Of a stretch of 64,000 bases of DNA, positions 42,831-50,505 are shown one piece after another. The DNA is from DASUPK01 sp963819715. Its GTDB lineage: Bacteria > Actinomycetota > Thermoleophilia > Solirubrobacterales > 70-9. Numbering within the stretch: the first letter of the stretch is position 1; each line of letters starts with the position of its first letter. The stretch covers positions 124,001 through 188,000 of the forward strand of contig CAWFXE010000006.1 in the NCBI GenBank assembly GCA_963819715.1, read 5' to 3'. The notes beneath the pieces are model-generated. The model saw only the letters and a list, made by a program, of their open reading frames with translations. It ran no database searches and had not been told where the DNA came from. A program made the position numbers and the translations under genes.

Positions 42831-42852
42831 ACGGGCCCCCTCGGGGGCCCGT
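42831..42852 (+). terminator. Hairpin after tuf
   Basis: ACGGGCCCC-CTCG-GGGGCCCGT is a perfect nine-pair stem-loop eight bases after the tuf stop, followed by TGTTAG. The T content is low, so termination may be partial. Confidence 0.65.
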
Positions 42853-42911
42853 TGTTAGTACGGCCCTCCCACCAGGGCAAAGGGCCCGGACAACTGCAAG
42901 ACATACGACCC

Positions 42912-42946
42912 AGGGCGCGGCCCTAGATCCATTAGGGCGGCGCCCT
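42912..42946 (+). promoter_or_regulatory. Stem-loop in the rpsJ (S10) leader
   Basis: AGGGCGCGGCCCTA pairs with TAGGGCGGCGCCCT with one mismatch and a short loop, 28 bases before the rpsJ start. It may be an S10-operon regulatory structure; no known leader family is recognised. Confidence 0.4.
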
Positions 42947-42973
42947 AGCTGCGCGAAGAGAGCAGAAAACAAA

Positions 42974-43294
42974 TTGGCCTCATTGACATCAGGAAAGATC
43001 AGAATCCGGCTCAAGGCGTACGACCACGACGCCATAGACCGGGCTGCCCAGGAGATCGTCGGGACCGCCGAGCGGACCGGCGCGACCGTCGCTGGGCCGA
43101 TCCCGCTGCCGACCGACAAGCACGTCTACTGTGTGATCCGCTCTCCGTTCAAGGACAAGGACTCGCGCGAGCACTTCGAGATCCGCACCCACAAGCGGCT
43201 GATCGACATCCACCAGCCCACCCCGAAGACCGTCGACGAGCTGCAGCGTATGGAGACCCTCCCCGCGGGCGTCGACGTGGAGATTCGCCTTTAG
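42974..43294 (+). CDS. rpsJ: 30S ribosomal protein S10
   Basis: The 106-residue protein is S10 (KIRIRLKAYDHDAIDRAAQE, GPIPLPTDKHVYCVIRSPF, HFEIRTHKRLIDI). It sits in the 30S head and also serves as NusE in transcription complexes. There is no ATG; TTG 42974 or TTG 42983 are the possible starts, and I keep the first. It opens the S10 cluster. Confidence 0.95.
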   Translation: MASLTSGKIRIRLKAYDHDAIDRAAQEIVGTAERTGATVAGPIPLPTDKHVYCVIRSPFKDKDSREHFEIRTHKRLIDIHQPTPKTVDELQRMETLPAGVDVEIRL

Positions 43295-43459
43295 ATGACC
43301 GCCACCGCGACCATGCACACCCGGATGGCGCGCATGGCGCGTCGCAGCTCTGCGTCCTCGGTCGCTCGCGTGGCGATGCCACGCTTCGCTCCCTGCGTCC
43401 TTGATCTGCTTGACCATGCGCACCCCCGGGCGCACGTGGCCACGGAGGCGATCATCTGA
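43295..43459 (+). other. Gap between rpsJ and rplC with a doubtful 54-codon ORF
   Basis: ATG 43295 starts directly after the rpsJ stop and runs to TGA 43457-43459, encoding a Met/Arg/Ala-rich peptide (MTATATMHTRMARMARRSS...). There is no domain and no ribosome-binding site beyond coupling to rpsJ. In most bacteria rplC follows rpsJ within a few dozen bases, so this 166-base gap is unusual, but I cannot support a function. Confidence 0.2.
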
Positions 43460-43460
43460 G

Positions 43461-44147
43461 ATGGCCGCGATCGTCGGCAAAAAGCTGGGCATGACCCGCG
43501 TCTTCCTGGAGGACGGCTCCGCGGTCCCCGTGACCGTGATCGAGGCGGCCCCGAACAAGGTCACCGCGATCCGCAAGGCCGACCGCGACGGCTACGACGC
43601 CGTCCAGCTCGCGGGGATCCCGGTCGCCGAGGACAGGGTGAGGAAGCCCGAGGCTGGCCATCTGAAGAAGGCCGGCGCCGTCGGGCTGAAGACCCTTGTC
43701 GAGTTCAGGGGTGTCGAGGTCGGAGGTCAGGCTGGCGGCGAATCCGATGGTGAGGGCGAGGCCGAGGAGGGCGCCGAGGGCTCCTCCGATGGCCCGAAGA
43801 TCGGCGACGAGGTCACCGTCACGAGCTTCGAGCCGGGCCAGCAGGTGAAGATTTCCGCGGTATCCGTCGGCAAGGGCTTCCAGGGCACCGTCAAGCGCCA
43901 CAACTTCGGACGCGGGCCAGTGACGCACGGCTCGCACAACGTCCGGGCTCCGGGGTCGATCGGCGCGAGCGCCGACCCCGCCCGCGTCTTCAAGGGCATG
44001 CGGATGCCGGGCCAGATGGGCTCGCGGCGCGTGACCCAGCGCGGCGCCAGCGTGGTCGAGGTCGACGCCGAGCGCAACCTGCTGTTGATCCGCGGTTCCG
44101 TGCCCGGCGGCAAGAACGCCACGGTGGAGGTGCGCAGCGATGGCTGA
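43461..44147 (+). CDS. rplC: 50S ribosomal protein L3 with acidic insertion
   Basis: The 228-residue protein has the L3 signature FQGTVKRHNFGRGPVTHGSH and RVFKGMRMPGQMGSRRVT. Start ATG 43461 gives AAIVGKKLGMTRVFLEDG. Residues 85-112 are a Gly/Glu/Ser-rich insertion (GGESDGEGEAEEGAEGSSDG) before the second half of the barrel. L3 contacts the peptidyl-transferase centre through its long loop. The rplD start overlaps its 3' end by eight bases. Confidence 0.95.
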   Translation: MAAIVGKKLGMTRVFLEDGSAVPVTVIEAAPNKVTAIRKADRDGYDAVQLAGIPVAEDRVRKPEAGHLKKAGAVGLKTLVEFRGVEVGGQAGGESDGEGEAEEGAEGSSDGPKIGDEVTVTSFEPGQQVKISAVSVGKGFQGTVKRHNFGRGPVTHGSHNVRAPGSIGASADPARVFKGMRMPGQMGSRRVTQRGASVVEVDAERNLLLIRGSVPGGKNATVEVRSDG

Positions 44148-44772
44148 GTCCGCCACGCAAACGATCAAGGCCACGACCCTGGGCAAGCAGGCGAAGTCCG
44201 ACCTGCCGAAGGAGATCTTCAGCGAGCCGTTCCACGAGGCGCTCGTGCACGAGGCCGCCCGCGCCGACCTGAACGCACGCCGCCGAGGCACGCACTCCAG
44301 CCTTACCCGGGGGGAGGTCGCCATGACCACCGCCAAGGCCTGGCGCCAGAAGGGCACGGGCCGTGCCCGCGCCGGCGCGCTGAGCGTGCCGCACCGCTAC
44401 GGCGGTGGCGCCGCGTTCGGCCCGAAGCCTCGCCACTACACCGTCAAGGTCAACCGCAAGGCGCGGCGCAAGGCGCTGCGTGCCGCCCTCACGGTCCACG
44501 CGGAGCGGGACAGCGTCGCCGTCCTCGACGGGTCGACGTTCCCAGAGCCCGCCACCAAGCAGGCCGCCGACGCGCTGAAGAAGTGGGGCGCCGATGGGCC
44601 GACGTTGATCGTCGTCGGGTCCGAGGAGGAGGCCGTCGCCAAGAGCTTCCGCAACATCGAGGGGACGATCGTCGCCCTCGCGAGCGCCGCAGGGGTCGCC
44701 GACGTCCTCGGCGCCTCCTCGCTGGTGATCACCGAGGCCGCCCTCGAAGAGCTGAAGGGACGGGCCGCCTGA
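44140..44772 (+). CDS. rplD: 50S ribosomal protein L4
   Basis: The 210-residue protein has KAWRQKGTGRARAGALSVPHRYGGG, the loop that lines the exit tunnel, and the C-terminal VLGASSLVITEAALEEL. The start at 44140 lies inside the end of rplC, a typical overlap in this cluster. Confidence 0.95.
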   Translation: MAESATQTIKATTLGKQAKSDLPKEIFSEPFHEALVHEAARADLNARRRGTHSSLTRGEVAMTTAKAWRQKGTGRARAGALSVPHRYGGGAAFGPKPRHYTVKVNRKARRKALRAALTVHAERDSVAVLDGSTFPEPATKQAADALKKWGADGPTLIVVGSEEEAVAKSFRNIEGTIVALASAAGVADVLGASSLVITEAALEELKGRAA

Positions 44773-45068
44773 TGGACCCGCGCCAGGTGATCATCCGCCC
44801 AGTCGTCTCGGAGAAGAGCTACGCGCTGATGGCCGAGGGCAAGTACACGTTCCGCGTTCACGACCGGGCGCACAAGCTTCAGATCGCCCATGCGGTCGAG
44901 GAGATCTTCGACGTCAACGTCAAGGCCGTTCGCACCTCGAAGGTGAAGTCCAAGCCGAAGCGGCGCGGGCTTCACTCGGGGCGTTCGCGCTCCTGGAAGA
45001 AGGCGATCGTGCAGCTCTCTCCCGGCGAGCGGATCGAGCTGTTCGAGGGCGCGGCGGTGGAGGGCTAA
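44772..45068 (+). CDS. rplW: 50S ribosomal protein L23
   Basis: ATG 44772 overlaps the rplD stop by one base. The 98-residue protein (DPRQVIIRPVVSEKSYALMA, YTFRVHDRAHKLQIAHAVEEI, VKVKSKPKRRG-like basic loop) is L23, the docking site for trigger factor and SRP at the tunnel exit. Confidence 0.95.
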   Translation: MDPRQVIIRPVVSEKSYALMAEGKYTFRVHDRAHKLQIAHAVEEIFDVNVKAVRTSKVKSKPKRRGLHSGRSRSWKKAIVQLSPGERIELFEGAAVEG

Positions 45069-45071
45069 CCC

Positions 45072-45911
45072 ATGGCGAATCGCAAGACCAGACCGACCAG
45101 CCCGGGCCGCCGCTTCGGCACCTACCCGATGCGCGAGGAGCTCACGGGCGAGCAGCCGGCGAAGAGCCTCACCAAGGGCAAGAACTCGTCTGGCGGCCGC
45201 AACTCCAAGGGCCGCGTCACCGCGCGCCATCGCGGCGGCGGCGCCAAGCGCCGCTACCGGCAGATCGACTTCAAGCGCACCAAGGACGGGATCCCAGCGA
45301 AGGTGGCCTCGATCGAGTACGACCCGAACCGCTCGGCGAGCATCGCGCTGGTCAACTACGCAGACGGCGAGAAGCGCTACATCCTGGCGCCCCAGGGGCT
45401 CCGGGTCGGCGCCGAGGTCGTCTCGGGCGAGGGCGCAGACATCGCCCCCGGGAACTCGCTGCCGCTGGCGCGGATCCCGACCGGCACCGTCGTGCACAAC
45501 GTCGAGCTGATCCCCGGTCAGGGCGGCAAGCTGGGCCGCTCCGCGGGCACCGCGATCCAGGTGGTCGCCAAGGAGGGCGCGATGGTCAGCCTCCGGCTCC
45601 CGTCGTCCGAGGTCCGCATGGTTCGCGGCGAGTGCCGCGCCACCGTGGGCACGATCTCGAACGCCGAGCATCAGAACGTGAAGATCGGCAAGGCCGGCCG
45701 CAACCGCCACAAGGGCAAGCGGCCGCAGAGCCGTGGCGTCGCCATGAACCCGGTCGACCATCCGCACGGCGGTGGCGAGGCCCACCACACCCCGGGTGGC
45801 CACCCGGTCACCCCGTGGGGCAAGCCGACGCTCGGCTACAGGACCCGCAAGAAGGGCAAGCGCTCGGACGCGCTGATCGTGCGCGGCCGCAGGCGAGGAA
45901 AGAGGAAGTAG
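45072..45911 (+). CDS. rplB: 50S ribosomal protein L2
   Basis: The 279-residue protein contains the L2 hallmarks RHRGGGAKRRYRQIDFKR, GTVVHNVELIPGQGGKL and the peptidyl-transferase-proximal NPVDHPHGGGEAHHTPGGHP, which includes the conserved functional His. Length is normal. Confidence 0.97.
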   Translation: MANRKTRPTSPGRRFGTYPMREELTGEQPAKSLTKGKNSSGGRNSKGRVTARHRGGGAKRRYRQIDFKRTKDGIPAKVASIEYDPNRSASIALVNYADGEKRYILAPQGLRVGAEVVSGEGADIAPGNSLPLARIPTGTVVHNVELIPGQGGKLGRSAGTAIQVVAKEGAMVSLRLPSSEVRMVRGECRATVGTISNAEHQNVKIGKAGRNRHKGKRPQSRGVAMNPVDHPHGGGEAHHTPGGHPVTPWGKPTLGYRTRKKGKRSDALIVRGRRRGKRK

Positions 45912-45918
45912 AGACCTA

Positions 45919-46200
45919 ATGGGACGCTCGACGAAGAAGGGCCCGTGGGCGGAGGAGCGGCTGATGAAGCGCGTCAACGCCATGAACGAGTCGGGCCAGA
46001 AGCAGATGCTCAAGACCTGGTCACGCCACTCGACGATCTTCCCGGAGATGGTCGGGCACACCATCGCGGTGCACGACGGCCGCAAGCACGTGCCCGTCTA
46101 CATCTCGGAGTCGATGGTGGGACACAAGCTGGGCGAGTTCGCCCCCACCCGGACCTTCCGCGCCCACTCCGGCGCCGGTAGCGCCTCGGAGAGAGACTGA
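45919..46200 (+). CDS. rpsS: 30S ribosomal protein S19
   Basis: The 93-residue protein (RSTKKGPWAEERLMKRV, WSRHSTIFPEMVGHTIAVHDG, VYISESMVGHKLGEFAPTRTF) is S19 of the 30S head. Its stop overlaps the rplV ATG by one base. Confidence 0.96.
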   Translation: MGRSTKKGPWAEERLMKRVNAMNESGQKQMLKTWSRHSTIFPEMVGHTIAVHDGRKHVPVYISESMVGHKLGEFAPTRTFRAHSGAGSASERD

Positions 46201-46778
46201 TGGCCGAGGAGAAGAAGGACACCGAGCAGCAGAAGAAGCCGGCGGCGAAGAAGGCCACCGCGAAGAAGGCTGCCGCCAAGAAGCCGGCTGCCAAGAAGTC
46301 CGCGGCGAAGAAGCCGGCTGCGAAGAAGCCGGCTGCGAAGAAGGCGGCGGCGAAGAAGGCTGCTGCGAAGAAGGAGCCCGCAAAGACCAAGGCCAAGAAG
46401 GCTGCGAAGAAGGCTCCAGCGAAGAGGGACGCGTCCGAGCGCCCCGTCGTCAACGCGAGCGCTCGCTTCGTGCGTGTGGCGCCGCGAAAGGCGCGCCTGG
46501 TCGCCGATCAGGTTCGCGGCCTGCCGCTGGAGGACGCCCTTCCGCTGCTCCGGTTCTCGACTCGAGGCGCCGCCCAGAACATCCGCAAGCTGCTCGAGTC
46601 GGCGGCAGCCAATGCGGAGACGAACCACGATCTCGTCGCCGACGACCTGCTGATCAAGGACATCCACGTCGACGAGGGACCCACGCTGCGCCGCTACCGG
46701 CCGCGGGCGCTGGGACGGGCGACGCGGATCAACAAGCGAACCAGCCACATCGCCGTGGCGCTGACGCCGGAGGACTGA
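46200..46778 (+). CDS. rplV: 50S ribosomal protein L22 with histone H1-like N-terminal extension
   Basis: The L22 core begins near residue 83 (VVNASARFVRVAPRKARLV) and ends with RRYRPRALGRATRINKRTSH, the loop that enters the exit tunnel. The first ~80 residues are a run of PAAKK/AAAKK repeats like those in lysine-rich histone H1-type proteins. They make the protein 192 residues against about 115 in most bacteria. The extension is in frame with the ATG overlapping rpsS; a shorter protein from an internal start has no support. It could bind rRNA or nucleic acid near the tunnel exit. Confidence 0.93.
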   Translation: MAEEKKDTEQQKKPAAKKATAKKAAAKKPAAKKSAAKKPAAKKPAAKKAAAKKAAAKKEPAKTKAKKAAKKAPAKRDASERPVVNASARFVRVAPRKARLVADQVRGLPLEDALPLLRFSTRGAAQNIRKLLESAAANAETNHDLVADDLLIKDIHVDEGPTLRRYRPRALGRATRINKRTSHIAVALTPED

Positions 46779-46786
46779 GGAACCGC

Positions 46787-47457
46787 ATGGGACAGAAGAT
46801 CAACCCAACGGGCTTCCGCGTCGGCTACATCCAGGACTGGAAGTCCAATTGGTACAACGAAAAGGAGTTCGCGGACTACCTGAACGAGGACCTGGTGATC
46901 CGCTCGCACATCGAGAACAAGCTCTCGCACGCGGGCCTCTCCAAGATCACGATCGTGAAGGGCCCCGGCGAGGTCGAGGTGGACATCTCGACGGCGCGCC
47001 CCGGCATCGTGATCGGCAAGTCCGGCACCGAGGTCGACGCGCTGCGCCGCGAGCTCCACAAGCTCACCGGCAAGCCGGTCAAGGTCAACATCAAGGAGAT
47101 CAAGCGCCCGGAGCTCGACGCGAAGCTGGTTGCGCAGTCGATCGCCGAACAGCTCCAGAACCGCGTCGCCTTCCGCCGCGCGATGAAGCGCGCGCTGACC
47201 TCCGCCATGAGGTCAGGAGCAAAGGGCGTCAAGGTGCAGGTTTCCGGCCGGCTGGGCGGCGCCGAGATGGCGCGCACCGAGGGCTATAGCGACGGTCGCG
47301 TGCCGCTGCACACCCTGCGCGCCGACATCGACTACGGCTTCATCGAGGCGAAGACCACGACCGGCCGGATCGGGGTCAAGTGCTGGATCAACAAGGGCGA
47401 GGTCATGCCCGAGGGCTTCCGCTCCGACAAGTCCGACGAGGACGGGGAGGTCGTTAA
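46787..47457 (+). CDS. rpsC: 30S ribosomal protein S3 (3' frameshift)
   Basis: The protein (GQKINPTGFRVGYIQDWKSN, the KH domain VEVDISTARPGIVIGKSG, EGYSDGRVPLHTLRADIDYG, KCWINKGEVMPEGF) is S3, which forms the mRNA entry site. The frame lacks a stop where expected and runs on through rplP in the wrong frame. Restoring one G in GGGG at 47444-47447 gives a stop at TAA 47455-47457, two bases before the rplP ATG, so a one-base deletion is likely. Confidence 0.94.
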
Positions 47458-47459
47458 CC

Positions 47460-47885
47460 ATGTTGATGCCGAAGCGGGTTCGCTATCGCAAGCAGATGCG
47501 CGGCCGGCGCCGCGGCTACTCCAAGGGGGGCACCACGGTGGCCTTCGGCGAGTACGGGCTCAAGGCCCTCGACCGCGGCTGGATCACCAACCGCCAGATC
47601 GAGGCCGCCCGCGTCGCGATGACGCGCAAGATCAAGCGTGGCGGGAAGGTCTGGATCAACGTCTTCCCAGACAAGCCGATCACCAAGAAGCCCCTCGAGA
47701 CCCGCATGGGCTCGGGCAAGGGCAACCCCGAGGGCTGGGTCGCCGTCGTCAAGCCGGGCAAGGTCATGTTCGAGCTGGCCGGTGTCCCCGAGGACCTGGC
47801 GAAGGACGCGATGCGGCTCGCCGGGCACAAGCTTCCGATCAAGACCAAGTTCGTCCGCCGCGAGGGCATGGAGCAGCAGTCATGA
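47460..47885 (+). CDS. rplP: 50S ribosomal protein L16
   Basis: The 141-residue protein (MPKRVRYRKQMRGRRRG, AFGEYGLKALDRGWITNRQI, KPITKKPLETRMGSGKGNPE) is L16, next to the A-site tRNA. The GSGKGNPEGW stretch with its arginine is intact. Its stop overlaps the rpmC start (ATGA). Confidence 0.96.
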   Translation: MLMPKRVRYRKQMRGRRRGYSKGGTTVAFGEYGLKALDRGWITNRQIEAARVAMTRKIKRGGKVWINVFPDKPITKKPLETRMGSGKGNPEGWVAVVKPGKVMFELAGVPEDLAKDAMRLAGHKLPIKTKFVRREGMEQQS

Positions 47886-48094
47886 AGGCCTCCGAGGCGC
47901 ACAATCTCAAGGACGACGAATTGGTCGAGCAGATCCGCCAGACGCGCGAGGAGCAGTTTGCGCTGCGCCTCCAGCACGCCACCGGTGAGCTGGAGAACAC
48001 CTCGCGAATCACGGCGGTCCGCAAGGACGTCGCGCGGCTGCTGACCGTGGCCAAGGAGCGCGGGATCGATCTCGAGCAGGAACTGAGGGTCTGA
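47882..48094 (+). CDS. rpmC: 50S ribosomal protein L29
   Basis: The 70-residue two-helix protein (KASEAHNLKDDELVEQIRQT, FALRLQHATGELENTSRI, KDVARLLTVAKERG) is L29, at the tunnel exit beside L23. ATG 47882 overlaps the rplP stop by four bases. Confidence 0.95.
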   Translation: MKASEAHNLKDDELVEQIRQTREEQFALRLQHATGELENTSRITAVRKDVARLLTVAKERGIDLEQELRV

Positions 48095-48762
48095 TGGCAG
48101 ACGAAGAGAAGAACGAGCAGTCAGAACAAGAAGAGACGAAGGCCGAGGAGACTCCGGCCGAGGAGCCCAAGGCCGAGGAGCCCAAGGCCGAGGAGGAGGC
48201 ACCTGCTGAGGAGGAGGCTCCCGCTGAGGATGAGGCCCCAGCTGAGGAGGCGGCTGCCGCTGAGGAAGCCCCCGCCGAGGCCGCTTCGTCTGATGCTGCG
48301 CCCTCCGATGACGAGGGTGTCGACTGGAAGACCCGCCGCCGCCTGGAGCGTTCGCGCCAGACGGCCGAGGCTCGCCCGCAGCAGAGCCCGGAGGAGCGTG
48401 CCGCCGCCCGCGCCGAGGGGCGCAAGCAGGCCGGAAAGAAGCGCTCCTCCTATCGGACCAAGAGCCGTTCGAAGAAGACGGCGGGCACCGGCACCCCGCC
48501 CGCCGAGCCCGAGTCCGCCGGCCGCAAGACGCGACAGGGCCGCGTGACGTCCAGCAAGCCTGACAAGACGATTACCGTCGCCATCGAGGTCGCCAGGCGC
48601 CATCCGCAGTACGAGAAGATCGTGCGCCGCTCCCGCACTCTGCACGCGCACGACGCGCAGAACGAGGCGGGCGAGGGCGATTTGGTCCGGATCATCGAGA
48701 CGCGGCCGATGTCGCGCACCAAGCGCTGGCGCCTGGTCGAGATCCTGGAGAAGGCGAAGTGA
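48094..48762 (+). CDS. rpsQ: 30S ribosomal protein S17 with ~140-residue bipartite N-terminal extension
   Basis: Only residues ~142-222 are S17 (GRKTRQGRVTSSKPDKTITV, VRRSRTLHAHDAQNEAGEGD, RPMSRTKRWRLVEILE). Before it lies an acidic low-complexity block (residues 1-75, PAEEPKAEEEAPAEEE-type repeats) and then a basic block (80-130, RRRLERSRQT...KKRSSYRTKSRSKK). S17 normally has about 80-90 residues. The start ATG overlaps the rpmC stop by one base, and no internal start with a ribosome-binding site is evident. Confidence 0.92.
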   Translation: MADEEKNEQSEQEETKAEETPAEEPKAEEPKAEEEAPAEEEAPAEDEAPAEEAAAAEEAPAEAASSDAAPSDDEGVDWKTRRRLERSRQTAEARPQQSPEERAAARAEGRKQAGKKRSSYRTKSRSKKTAGTGTPPAEPESAGRKTRQGRVTSSKPDKTITVAIEVARRHPQYEKIVRRSRTLHAHDAQNEAGEGDLVRIIETRPMSRTKRWRLVEILEKAK

Positions 48763-49127
48763 TCCAGCAGGAATCCAGGCTCAGAGTCGCCGACAACTCC
48801 GGCGCCCGGGAGATCCTCTGCATCCGCGTCAAGGGCGGATCGGATCGCCGCTACGCGCGGATCGGCGACACGATCACCGCGACCGTGAAGCAGGCCACGC
48901 CGCGCGGCGGGGTACGCAAGGGCGAGGTCGTCCAGGCTGTCGTGGTCCGGACCCGCAAGCAGCTCGGGCGGGGCGATGGCACCTATATCTCGTTCGACGA
49001 GAACGCCGCTGTGCTGATCGACGACAACGGCGCGCCGCGGGGCACCCGCATCTTCGGCCCGGTCGCCCGCGAGCTGCGCGACAGGAACTTCATGCGAATC
49101 GTCTCCCTCGCCCCGGAGGTTCTCTGA
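48759..49127 (+). CDS. rplN: 50S ribosomal protein L14
   Basis: The 122-residue protein (IQQESRLRVADNSGAREILC, GGVRKGEVVQAVVVRTRK, RIFGPVARELRDRNFMRIVS) is L14, part of the intersubunit bridge. The start is GTG 48759, overlapping the rpsQ stop. Confidence 0.96.
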   Translation: MIQQESRLRVADNSGAREILCIRVKGGSDRRYARIGDTITATVKQATPRGGVRKGEVVQAVVVRTRKQLGRGDGTYISFDENAAVLIDDNGAPRGTRIFGPVARELRDRNFMRIVSLAPEVL

Positions 49128-49465
49128 TGGGCAAGGCGATGAAGGTTCGGAGGGACGACGACGTGATCGTGATCGGCGGCAAGGAACGCGGCAAGCGAGG
49201 CAAGGTGATCCGGACCGACCCGAAGAAGGGCTACGTCTTCATCGAGCACCTCAACATGATCAAGCGCCACCAGCGCCCGCGCTCCGTCAAGGATGCCCAG
49301 AAGGGCGGCGAGGTCGGCGGGATCATCGAGCGCGAGGGCCCGATCCACGTCTCCAACGTGATGCTGCTCGACCCGGAGGACAACAAGCCCACCCGGGTCA
49401 AGATCGAGCGCGCCGACGGCAAGCGCAAGCGAGTCGCCGCGAGGACCGGAAGGGATCTGGACTAG
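49127..49465 (+). CDS. rplX: 50S ribosomal protein L24
   Basis: The 112-residue KOW protein (MKVRRDDDVIVIGGKERGKRG, INMIK-like HLNMIKRHQRP, GGIIEREGPIHVSNVML) is L24, an assembly initiator of the 50S. It overlaps rplN and rplE by one base each. Confidence 0.95.
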   Translation: MGKAMKVRRDDDVIVIGGKERGKRGKVIRTDPKKGYVFIEHLNMIKRHQRPRSVKDAQKGGEVGGIIEREGPIHVSNVMLLDPEDNKPTRVKIERADGKRKRVAARTGRDLD

Positions 49466-50304
49466 TGGAAGCCGCCACCGAACAGGCAAAGCAGGCCGCG
49501 CCGCCGCCCCGGCTGCGCGAGACCTACGAGCAGGAGGTGAAGCCGGCGCTGACCAAGCGCTTCGCCTACTCGACGCCCATGGCCGTCCCGACGCTGGAGA
49601 AGATCACCCTGAACATGGGCCTGGGCGAGGCGAAGCAGAACACCCAGATGCTCGAGGCGGCCACCGAGCAGCTCGCCACCATCGCCGGACAGGCGCCCAG
49701 CGTGCGCCGGGCGAAGAAGTCCGTCGCCAACTTCAAGGTCCGCGAGGGCATGCCCGTCGGCCTGGCCGTGACGCTGCGCCGAGCCCGCATGTGGGAGTTC
49801 CTCGATCGCCTCAACGCGATCGCGATCCCACGGATCCGTGACTTCCGCGGCCTCAACGCCCGCTCGTTCGACGGTCGCGGCAACTACTCGATGGGGATCC
49901 GCGAGCAGATCATCTTCCCCGAGATCGACTACGACTCGATCGACGAAGTGCGCGGCCTCGACGTGACCATCACCACCACGGCCAAGACCGACGAGGAGGC
50001 CTTTGCGTTGCTCGACGGGCTCGGCATGCCGTTCGGCCAGGATGGTCGTCCCGGGCAGGCCGACGTCGAGGAGGAGGAAGAGGAGGAGCGCCGCAAGGAG
50101 GAGGCCCGCCAGCGGGCCGAGGCCGAGGCCGCTGCGCTCGAGCAGCTCAAGGAGGAGAACCCCGACGCCTACGCCAAGCCCGAGACGCCCGAGGAGGGCG
50201 AGGAAGGTGAGGAAGGCGCCGAGGGCGAGGGTGGCGGCGAGACCAAGGCCGAGGGCAGCGAGGGCGGCCACTCAGAAGAGACTTCAAGCAAGGAAGAGGA
50301 GTAA
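49465..50304 (+). CDS. rplE: 50S ribosomal protein L5 with acidic C-terminal tail
   Basis: GTG 49465 overlaps the rplX stop. Residues 1 to about 190 are L5 (RLRETYEQEVKPALTKRFAY, PTLEKITLNMGLGEA, RRAKKSVANFKVREGMPVG, DYDSIDEVRGLDVTITTTAK, LLDGLGMPFG). The next ~87 residues are a Glu-rich, coiled-coil-like then Gly/Glu-rich tail (VEEEEEEERRKEEARQRAEA ... ETSSKEEE) absent from common L5. L5 binds 5S rRNA; the tail would project from the central protuberance. Confidence 0.93.
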   Translation: MEAATEQAKQAAPPPRLRETYEQEVKPALTKRFAYSTPMAVPTLEKITLNMGLGEAKQNTQMLEAATEQLATIAGQAPSVRRAKKSVANFKVREGMPVGLAVTLRRARMWEFLDRLNAIAIPRIRDFRGLNARSFDGRGNYSMGIREQIIFPEIDYDSIDEVRGLDVTITTTAKTDEEAFALLDGLGMPFGQDGRPGQADVEEEEEEERRKEEARQRAEAEAAALEQLKEENPDAYAKPETPEEGEEGEEGAEGEGGGETKAEGSEGGHSEETSSKEEE

Positions 50305-50490
50305 ATGGCGAAGACCTCACAAAGGGTTCGGCAGCGCCGCGAGCCCAAGTTCCAGACCCGCGGGTACCACCGATGCCGCCGCTGCGGCCGGCCGCGCGCG
50401 TACTACCGCAAGTTCGGCCTCTGCCGGATCTGCCTGCGCGAGGCTGCCCACAACGGCTACGTGCCCGGAATGACCAAGTCCAGCTGGTGA
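50305..50490 (+). CDS. rpsN: 30S ribosomal protein S14, zinc-binding (type Z)
   Basis: The 61-residue form has the zinc knuckle CRRCGR...CRIC and the end NGYVPGMTKSSW, diagnostic of the short Zn-type S14 (rpsZ). It starts directly after the rplE stop and precedes rpsH. Confidence 0.96.
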   Translation: MAKTSQRVRQRREPKFQTRGYHRCRRCGRPRAYYRKFGLCRICLREAAHNGYVPGMTKSSW

Positions 50491-50505
50491 GAAGAGGATT
50501 GACGA

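Noticed and set aside
46787..48094. A 435-codon frame from S3 through L16 into L29
   Set aside because: The middle is an off-frame reading of rplP; S3 loses its stop by one missing G and L29 has its own start at 47882.
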